Assembly: GCA_023415515.1 (NCBI GenBank)
Contig: JAEZKH010000458.1
Span: 1 to 17,099 of the forward strand
Reading direction: 5' to 3'
Source: Actinomycetes bacterium
GTDB lineage: Bacteria; Actinomycetota; Actinomycetes; Mycobacteriales; Mycobacteriaceae
DNA length: 17,099 bases
The translations under genes and the position numbers were made by a program. Positions 13,034 to 17,099 of this stretch are shown here, one piece after another. The notes under the pieces were generated by a model. That model was not told the DNA's origin. It did no database searches and saw nothing but the letters and a program-made list of their open reading frames with translations. Numbering within the stretch: the first letter of the stretch is position 1; each line of letters opens with the position of its first letter.

Positions 13034-14125
13034 GTGACCACGCCGCCGCCGCCACGCCAAGGGCAGCCGGGCCGGCAAGGCAGGGGGGACCCGAACGAGG
13101 ACCCGACGACCCGTCGGATCCAGCGCCCGACCCGGCCGCCGGAGCCTCCGACCGAGCAGATCCGCACGCGCAGACAGCCGCCCGATGCGGTGCCGACCGA
13201 AAAGCTACGACCGCCTCCACCACCGCCGCCACCCGGTAACACGCCGCCGCTTCCGGGCGCGAGGATCCCACAGCCACCCCGAAACACACCGCCGCCGCCG
13301 GTCGCGAGGCCGCCGCAGCCACCCGGCAGCGTGCCGCCACCGCCGCCTCCCCAGTCGCCATCGCCTGTGGTCGAACCTCCCGCGGCCAAGAAGCGCCGCG
13401 GCAGGGGCTTTCTCAACAAGCAGTCGATCATCCTGATCGCGGTGATCATCGTCGCGCTAGTCGCCGGCGGCTTGGCCGGCGCCGAGCTGTACGCACGCCA
13501 TCGCGCCGACCAAGTGCTCGTCGAAGTCGCAGAATGCGTTGTGCAAGACGGCGTTACGATCTCCTACGGTGTCAATCCGCCGTTCCTGTGGCAGCACATG
13601 ACGGGTCACTACACCAACATCACCGTCACGACCGCCGGACGCAATGTGCAGGATGCCACCGGAATGACGGCCGATGTCACCGTTTCCGACGTGCGCCTCC
13701 GGGAGACCGGCGACTCGAAAGGCACCATCGGATCGCTGACGGCGACACTGGACTGGACGTCGGCGGGCATCAAGGAGACGTTGGCTGCCAACCTGCCCGC
13801 TGTCGGCAACCTGATCACGGGCGTGCGCACCGATCCCGCCGCGGGGACCATCATCGTCGACGCAGGGGAGAACAGCGTCACGGCCAAACCGGTTGTGACC
13901 GACGGCGATCTGAACCTGGAGGTGCTCGACGTCGCCGGATCGCTGCCGAAAGACGCAGTGCAGTCTGCGCTGAACGACCTGACAAAGAAGCTCAACGACA
14001 ATTATCCGCTCGGAATCCACGCCGACAGCGTGAAAGTCACCGACAGTGGAGTCGTCGGAGAATTCTCCAGCCAGAATGCGTCGATTCCCAAAGAGGACGC
14101 CAATCCGTGCTTCGCGCGGCTGTAA
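13034..14125 (+). CDS. LmeA-family (DUF2993) phospholipid-binding protein with a proline-rich cytoplasmic arm
   Basis: A 363-residue protein in three parts: a proline/arginine-rich, disordered arm (1-125, with several runs of five or more prolines), one membrane anchor (131-150, SIILIAVIIVALVAGGLAG), and a periplasmic DUF2993 domain (about 155-363). In M. tuberculosis and M. smegmatis the DUF2993 protein LmeA supports lipomannan mannan elongation and binds phosphatidylinositol-type lipids; this paralogue differs in its arm, so a lipid-binding cell-envelope role is inferred. GTG 13034 is preceded by CAGAAT at 7 nt, a leaderless-type promoter with one mismatch. The proline runs could bind an SH3/WW-like partner or a kinase substrate site. 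Convergent with the Ddn-like gene, 7-bp gap. Confidence 0.82.
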   Translation: MTTPPPPRQGQPGRQGRGDPNEDPTTRRIQRPTRPPEPPTEQIRTRRQPPDAVPTEKLRPPPPPPPPGNTPPLPGARIPQPPRNTPPPPVARPPQPPGSVPPPPPPQSPSPVVEPPAAKKRRGRGFLNKQSIILIAVIIVALVAGGLAGAELYARHRADQVLVEVAECVVQDGVTISYGVNPPFLWQHMTGHYTNITVTTAGRNVQDATGMTADVTVSDVRLRETGDSKGTIGSLTATLDWTSAGIKETLAANLPAVGNLITGVRTDPAAGTIIVDAGENSVTAKPVVTDGDLNLEVLDVAGSLPKDAVQSALNDLTKKLNDNYPLGIHADSVKVTDSGVVGEFSSQNASIPKEDANPCFARL

Positions 14126-14132
14126 CTCCTAC

Positions 14133-14633
14133 CTAACGCGCGACGAGGCGGAAGATCGGAATGGTGCGGCCGGATGCCGCCGTCGTGACCAGATAGTCGC
14201 TCCATCCGGCATACACCTGTTCGGCCAGGCCGTACAGGCGAGCGTGCTCGTCAGGATCGGTGACTTCGACCGCAGTGAAGGGTTCGTCGCCGAATTCGCA
14301 CTGCGGGTTGGCTTTCAGGTTGTAATACCACTGCGGATGCTTCGAGCCGCCGTAGTTCGAGGCGGTCAGGATCGGGTCGGGTCCGTCGTGGAAGTACGTA
14401 AGTTGATGTTCGCGGCGCTGACCGGTTTTCGCGCCTGTCGTCACCAGCGGTGCTGTTGACATTCCGCCGAGGATCCACGGGTAGCGGCCTCCCGTGGCGC
14501 GGAACAGCCAGGGATCGATGCGCGGGAACAGATGATGCGCGAGGAACTGGCCAGGCCTGGACCGGCTGAATCTTTCCTGCGCCTTGTACAGCGGGCTGTG
14601 CTTCTTGTGTGGATCCACATAGTGGAGTGGCAT
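14133..14633 (-). CDS. F420-dependent Ddn-like nitroreductase/quinone reductase family protein
   Basis: A 166-residue split-barrel protein of the deazaflavin-dependent nitroreductase family, whose M. tuberculosis member Ddn activates pretomanid and reduces quinones with F420H2. Visible motifs are LVTTGAKTGQRR (63-74, the F420-phosphate binding loop), ILTASNYGGSKHPQWYYNLKANP (88-110) and the C-terminal RLYGLAEQVYAGWSDY helix. The ATG at 14633 has TATCGT 5 nt upstream and no ribosome binding site. The native substrate is unknown. Same strand as the DUF6941-like gene, 47 bp after it, with a small inverted repeat between. Confidence 0.92.
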   Translation of the reverse strand: MPLHYVDPHKKHSPLYKAQERFSRSRPGQFLAHHLFPRIDPWLFRATGGRYPWILGGMSTAPLVTTGAKTGQRREHQLTYFHDGPDPILTASNYGGSKHPQWYYNLKANPQCEFGDEPFTAVEVTDPDEHARLYGLAEQVYAGWSDYLVTTAASGRTIPIFRLVAR

Positions 14634-14658
14634 GGCCGACGATAACGCCGCCCGGCTA

Positions 14659-14676
14659 TCCGATCACCGAATCGGA
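14659..14676. repeat. Inverted repeat upstream of the Ddn-like gene
   Basis: TCCGAT, 6 nt, ATCGGA: perfect 6-bp arms. It lies after the DUF6941-like stop region and about 15 bp upstream of the candidate -10 TATCGT of the Ddn-like gene, so it could be an operator near -35 or a weak hairpin between the two genes. Confidence 0.4.
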
Positions 14677-14680
14677 CAAT

Positions 14681-15085
14681 TCATCGACTGGGAAACGCGC
14701 TGCCCGCCACCACCTGGATCTGCAACGGCAGGACGATCCGTTCGTCGTGATCTTCGAGGCGGACCGTGTATGTGTGCATTCCACCGCTGGGTTCGATGGG
14801 CAGTGCGATCGGTGGGGTCACCATGAAGGTGATCCGACTGGGCACCGTGAAATACGACGACCGCGCCGGCGTCCACTCCTGGCCGGTCGGCCCCGCGGCG
14901 TCGATGTGCAGACCGAACTGCTTGCCGCGGTCCTGCCTGCTGACCTCGCAGAAGATGACGCATCGAGTTCCGAACGCCGTCGATCCGTCGGCGACCGTGG
15001 TGGAGGTCCAGCACCCACCACTGACGTTGAGCATGTCGTCGACCACTTCGGCGTGGTTGGCAAAGAAGGCGTTCGTCAAGCGCAT
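14681..15085 (-). CDS. DUF6941-like protein
   Basis: A 134-residue beta-rich protein opening MRLTNAFFANHAEVVDDMLNVSGG, the pattern I associate with DUF6941 (short proteins starting with LAxxANVxxxGKLxVxG). The middle (FGLHIDAAGPTGQEWTPARSSYFTVP) and the end (HTYTVRLEDHDERIVLPLQIQV) look like a beta sandwich. Function is unknown. The ATG has TAGCTT 7 nt upstream and also a GGTGGG purine stretch adjacent. No link to the neighbouring permuted NlpC/P60-like gene is visible beyond orientation and the 34-bp gap. Confidence 0.65.
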   Translation of the reverse strand: MRLTNAFFANHAEVVDDMLNVSGGCWTSTTVADGSTAFGTRCVIFCEVSRQDRGKQFGLHIDAAGPTGQEWTPARSSYFTVPSRITFMVTPPIALPIEPSGGMHTYTVRLEDHDERIVLPLQIQVVAGSAFPSR

Positions 15086-15092
15086 CCCACCA

Positions 15093-15098
15093 AAGCTA
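15093..15098 (-). promoter_or_regulatory. -10 element of the DUF6941-like gene
   Basis: TAGCTT on the minus strand is followed by 7 nt and ATG 15085. A 10-bp perfect palindrome GCCCATGGGC (15099-15108) abuts it upstream. Confidence 0.45.
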
Positions 15099-15119
15099 GC
15101 CCATGGGCACTGTGGGCGA

Positions 15120-15815
15120 CTAACCGAGTACCACGGCGATCTCGTCGCCCAGCTTGTAGTCCTCGTTCAAAGGCAGCGCATCGCCGCTCCAGAACTTGCC
15201 GGGGTCGAACCAACTCGTGTGTTTCTCGGTCGTCAGCAAACCCATTTCCTCATAGGTGATGGCGACGGTTTCAGCGCAGTAGGCGGTTTCCAGCGCCGCT
15301 TTCCGCGCGTTGGCCCGTTTGCGCTGTGCGGATTCACGAATCCGTTTGTCCACGAACGGAATTCCACGTGTCCAGTCGCTGGCGGTCGGAATCCTTCCGC
15401 GAAACCATCGGCCGGTCAGCCGCGCTGTGCTGGGGAACGGCGTGCCATCCATTCGCGCGATGACACGTAAGGCGAGGTCCTCCTGCTCGCGGGTGGCGTA
15501 AGGAGTCAGTTGACGAAGCCAGCACCGCTGGCCGTAGTTGTTGATCCAGCGCTCGACGGCCGCTCGTGCGTCGTTGAGCTGAACGCCGCGATGGTTGGTG
15601 CCGGTCCACAGATCGGGCAGCTTGTCGCCGAGTTCGGCGTGCCACATCAGCGGCGGCAGATCGTCGATCGCGACCGTCATCCCGACGTGGTTGACCGGGG
15701 CGTTGGTCATCGTCTGGATCGCGCGGTCGGGTCGCGACTCGCCCCGGAAGAGCCAGATATCGCCGGTGCGGGTCTCGTCGAGGGCGCGCTCGAGGGTGAC
15801 GGTGTTCGCATTCAC
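15120..15815 (-). CDS. Permuted NlpC/P60 (YiiX-like papain-fold) protein
   Basis: A 231-residue protein whose order of motifs fits the circularly permuted NlpC/P60 superfamily: TGDIWLFRG (17-25), then N42-H43-V-G-M46 with the His of the catalytic site, WHAE (58-61) with a candidate third polar residue, and late in the chain YC180-AETVAI with the nucleophilic Cys. Members cleave amide or ester bonds in peptidoglycan peptides or lipids, and many are uncharacterised. No signal peptide is seen, so it is probably cytoplasmic, which argues against a wall hydrolase. GTG 15815 has TAAGCT 6 nt upstream. Divergent from the 55-residue membrane protein with only 27 bp between starts. Confidence 0.72.
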   Translation of the reverse strand: MNANTVTLERALDETRTGDIWLFRGESRPDRAIQTMTNAPVNHVGMTVAIDDLPPLMWHAELGDKLPDLWTGTNHRGVQLNDARAAVERWINNYGQRCWLRQLTPYATREQEDLALRVIARMDGTPFPSTARLTGRWFRGRIPTASDWTRGIPFVDKRIRESAQRKRANARKAALETAYCAETVAITYEEMGLLTTEKHTSWFDPGKFWSGDALPLNEDYKLGDEIAVVLG

Positions 15816-15821
15816 CAGCGC

Positions 15822-15827
15822 AGCTTA
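15822..15827 (-). promoter_or_regulatory. -10 element of the permuted NlpC/P60-like gene
   Basis: TAAGCT on the minus strand lies 6 nt before GTG 15815. The opposing weak -10 CACACT (15830-15835) of the divergent gene is only 2 bp away, so the two promoters overlap. Confidence 0.5.
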
Positions 15828-15842
15828 GGCACACTGTCTGGC

Positions 15843-16010
15843 ATGCGGAGCATCTGGAAGTGGGTTGGCTTGGCCGGTGTCGCCGGTGTCGTCGCAGGTG
15901 GGGTGCTGGTGGCGCGGGACCAGCGCCGGCGAAACGCGTATACGCCCGAGGACATCCGGGCGCGGCTGCACCAGCGGCTCTCGGATTCGCAGACTCAGAC
16001 GGCGCCTTAG
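15843..16010 (+). CDS. 55-residue single-pass membrane protein
   Basis: A tiny protein: basic N-terminus MRSIWKW, one glycine/valine-rich membrane segment (about 8-23, VGLAGVAGVVAGGVLVA), then an Arg-rich stretch RDQRRRNAYTPEDIRARLHQRL, which is a short amphipathic helix. I do not recognise a family. The open frame extends back to 15510 but that is antisense to its neighbour; the ATG at 15843 is the only sensible start. Its TAG stop shares TTAG with the stop of the convergent cyclase gene. Confidence 0.6.
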   Translation: MRSIWKWVGLAGVAGVVAGGVLVARDQRRRNAYTPEDIRARLHQRLSDSQTQTAP

Positions 16011-16789
16011 GCGACCGCGTAGAGCCGGTGCTTGCCGGAGAACCCTTTCAGCTCGACCTCGCGGCCGTCATCGAACGAGATGCCGTCCTGGCCGTCGACC
16101 GCCTGCTTCACCGCGTCGCTGACCAGCGTCTGTCCTCCGTCTGCTTCTCCGGCCACCCGTGCGGCCATGGCGACGTTTCTGCCGAAGAGGTCGTCGCCGC
16201 GACGCACGGATTTGCCTGCGTGGATCCCGATGCGTACCCGAATTCCGTTCGGCCGCTTGCGGAGTGCGCTTTGCATCGCCATGCTGCACCGTACCGCGTG
16301 CACAGAATCGGCGAACGCCACCATGAACCCGTCGCCTTGGCTCTTGACGACGTGTCCGTTGTGGTCCTTCACATGTCGCCTGACCATCTTGTCGTGTCGG
16401 CCGATCAGGCGGACCCATGCCCGGTCACCGATGCGCTCGTTGAGCGCCGTCGACTCCTCGATGTCGGAGAACAGGATCGCCACGTTTCCGTCGAGTGCCA
16501 GGCGCGCCAGGTCGGGACGCTCCACCTCGGCCCAGTCGGCGAGATCCTCGATCGATGACCGGACCGCCGCGCCGAACCCTTCTTTTCGGATGATGTTGGC
16601 TGTCTGCCAGAGGTTCTTGACCGCCTCGCGGCCGCCGGAGAGCAACATGTTGCGGGCGTCCATCCGTTCGCGCAGTTCATCGGCGTCGCGCCTGGCGCGC
16701 GTCAACAGCACCCACAGCACGACGAGTCCGACCGCCTCCGCGACGGCCACAGCGGCCAGAGCATAGGCGGCGATCTGCATCCCGGTCAC
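16007..16789 (-). CDS. Membrane-anchored class III adenylate/guanylate cyclase
   Basis: A 260-residue protein with one N-terminal membrane segment (about 5-30), a linker (31-100) with helical content, and a class III cyclase domain (101-260). Metal-binding D109 (ILFSDIEES) and D153 (KSQGDG) are present, as are the purine-selecting K149 and D200, which predict ATP as substrate. In the stretch D200-LFGRNVAMAA-R211 the stabilising Arg is kept but the expected Asn position holds Ala207. The domain ends with ELKGFSGKHRLYAV. GTG 16789 is read as the start with AATACT 6 nt upstream; ATG 16780 is an alternative. It converges with the 55-residue gene by sharing a stop region. Confidence 0.92.
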   Translation of the reverse strand: MTGMQIAAYALAAVAVAEAVGLVVLWVLLTRARRDADELRERMDARNMLLSGGREAVKNLWQTANIIRKEGFGAAVRSSIEDLADWAEVERPDLARLALDGNVAILFSDIEESTALNERIGDRAWVRLIGRHDKMVRRHVKDHNGHVVKSQGDGFMVAFADSVHAVRCSMAMQSALRKRPNGIRVRIGIHAGKSVRRGDDLFGRNVAMAARVAGEADGGQTLVSDAVKQAVDGQDGISFDDGREVELKGFSGKHRLYAVA

Positions 16790-16814
16790 CGGTCAAGTAT
16801 TGGATGCTGGACCC

Positions 16815-17099
16815 GTGAAGCCGCAGGCGCCCTACTACGAGAGCCGATTCGTCCGCGCCAACGACCCCGGCGGCGCCCGCGCGCTGTGGCTGCGCTCGAC
16901 GCTGCTGTTGCCGACCGCAGGCGTGCCGGTCGCCGATTCGTGGGTGATGCTGTTCGATCCCGACGGGTCGGGCAACAGGGCGCTCAAGCAGCCACATCCG
17001 ATCGACCAGTCCGACTACCGGTCCGATCCCTGGACGGCGCGGATCGGCACGACCTCCATCGATGACCGGTCGGCGCGCGGATCGGTCACGGTCGCCGAC
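16815..17099 (+). CDS. Unrecognised protein, N-terminal part only
   Basis: The frame opens at GTG 16815 and stays open for 95 codons to the window edge. The sequence begins KPQAPYYESRFVRANDPGGARALWLRSTLL-like text, then a strand-rich stretch with DSWVMLFDPDGSGN. The opening ESRFxRANxPxxxxALWxR resembles the lipocalin-like CrtC/AttH or tocopherol-cyclase-type domain, but the match is from memory of the pattern and is weak. GATGCT lies 6 nt before the GTG; no ribosome binding site. It diverges from the cyclase gene with 25 bp between starts. Confidence 0.6.
   Translation, partial: MKPQAPYYESRFVRANDPGGARALWLRSTLLLPTAGVPVADSWVMLFDPDGSGNRALKQPHPIDQSDYRSDPWTARIGTTSIDDRSARGSVTVAD

Noticed and set aside
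12786..13361. 191-codon minus-strand Ala/Arg-rich frame
   Set aside because: It overlaps the HNH gene and the proline-rich arm of the DUF2993 gene in other frames; its composition is that of a GC-rich shadow frame.
15086..15119. Rho-independent terminator between the DUF6941-like and permuted NlpC/P60-like genes
   Set aside because: GCCCA/TGGGC can pair but the stem is 5 bp, overlaps a promoter, and has no T run, so support is too weak.
16032..16766. 244-codon plus-strand open frame opposite the cyclase
   Set aside because: Antisense to a well-supported cyclase domain; the translation is Ser/Arg/Pro-rich with no domain.

Overview
The window is a compact, GC-rich actinobacterial chromosome segment. 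I read it as Mycolicibacterium or a close mycobacterial relative. The order lipid-droplet-type protein, xseA, xseB and 3beta-hydroxysteroid dehydrogenase on the minus strand, beside divergent ispH, then a DUF6542-like membrane protein and ychF, matches what I remember of the M. tuberculosis Rv1106c-Rv1112 block. GTG starts and Ddn, DUF1876, CmtR and LmeA (DUF2993) type proteins also point there. No rRNA, tRNA, insertion sequence, CRISPR array or phage gene is visible.

Layout. Positions 1-850 hold the N-terminal part of a sulfatase (minus) and a DUF1876 protein (plus). Positions 856-4028 are a minus-strand series: lipid-droplet-type protein, xseA and xseB (tightly packed), then the steroid dehydrogenase, which has its own KstR-type operator and promoter. 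ispH diverges at 4083 and meets the DUF6542-like gene tail to tail; ychF diverges from that at 6427. Positions 7522-9289 are a minus-strand operon: 7Fe ferredoxin, Cys-containing HTH regulator, small membrane protein, small acidic protein. A perfect 27-bp dyad lies over its promoter. Next are a VOC protein, a CmtR-like sensor with a cation transporter (minus), a SnoaL-like protein and a methyltransferase (plus). Positions 12199-17099 hold a small membrane protein, an HNH protein with an altered motif, a proline-rich DUF2993 protein, a Ddn-like reductase, a DUF6941-like protein, a permuted NlpC/P60-like protein, a 55-residue membrane protein, a membrane-anchored nucleotide cyclase and the start of an unrecognised gene.

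How it works together. The first 7.5 kb is mostly conserved housekeeping (isoprenoid synthesis, exonuclease VII, ribosome-associated ATPase) plus sterol catabolism; the rest is small regulatory, redox and metal-handling units. Two themes recur. Many genes have a TANNNT hexamer 5-9 nt before the start codon, as expected for leaderless mRNAs. Gene ends are packed so tightly that convergent neighbours touch or share stop codons. The least described unit is the ferredoxin/regulator/membrane-protein operon with its dyad. No stretch longer than about 180 bp lacks a gene.
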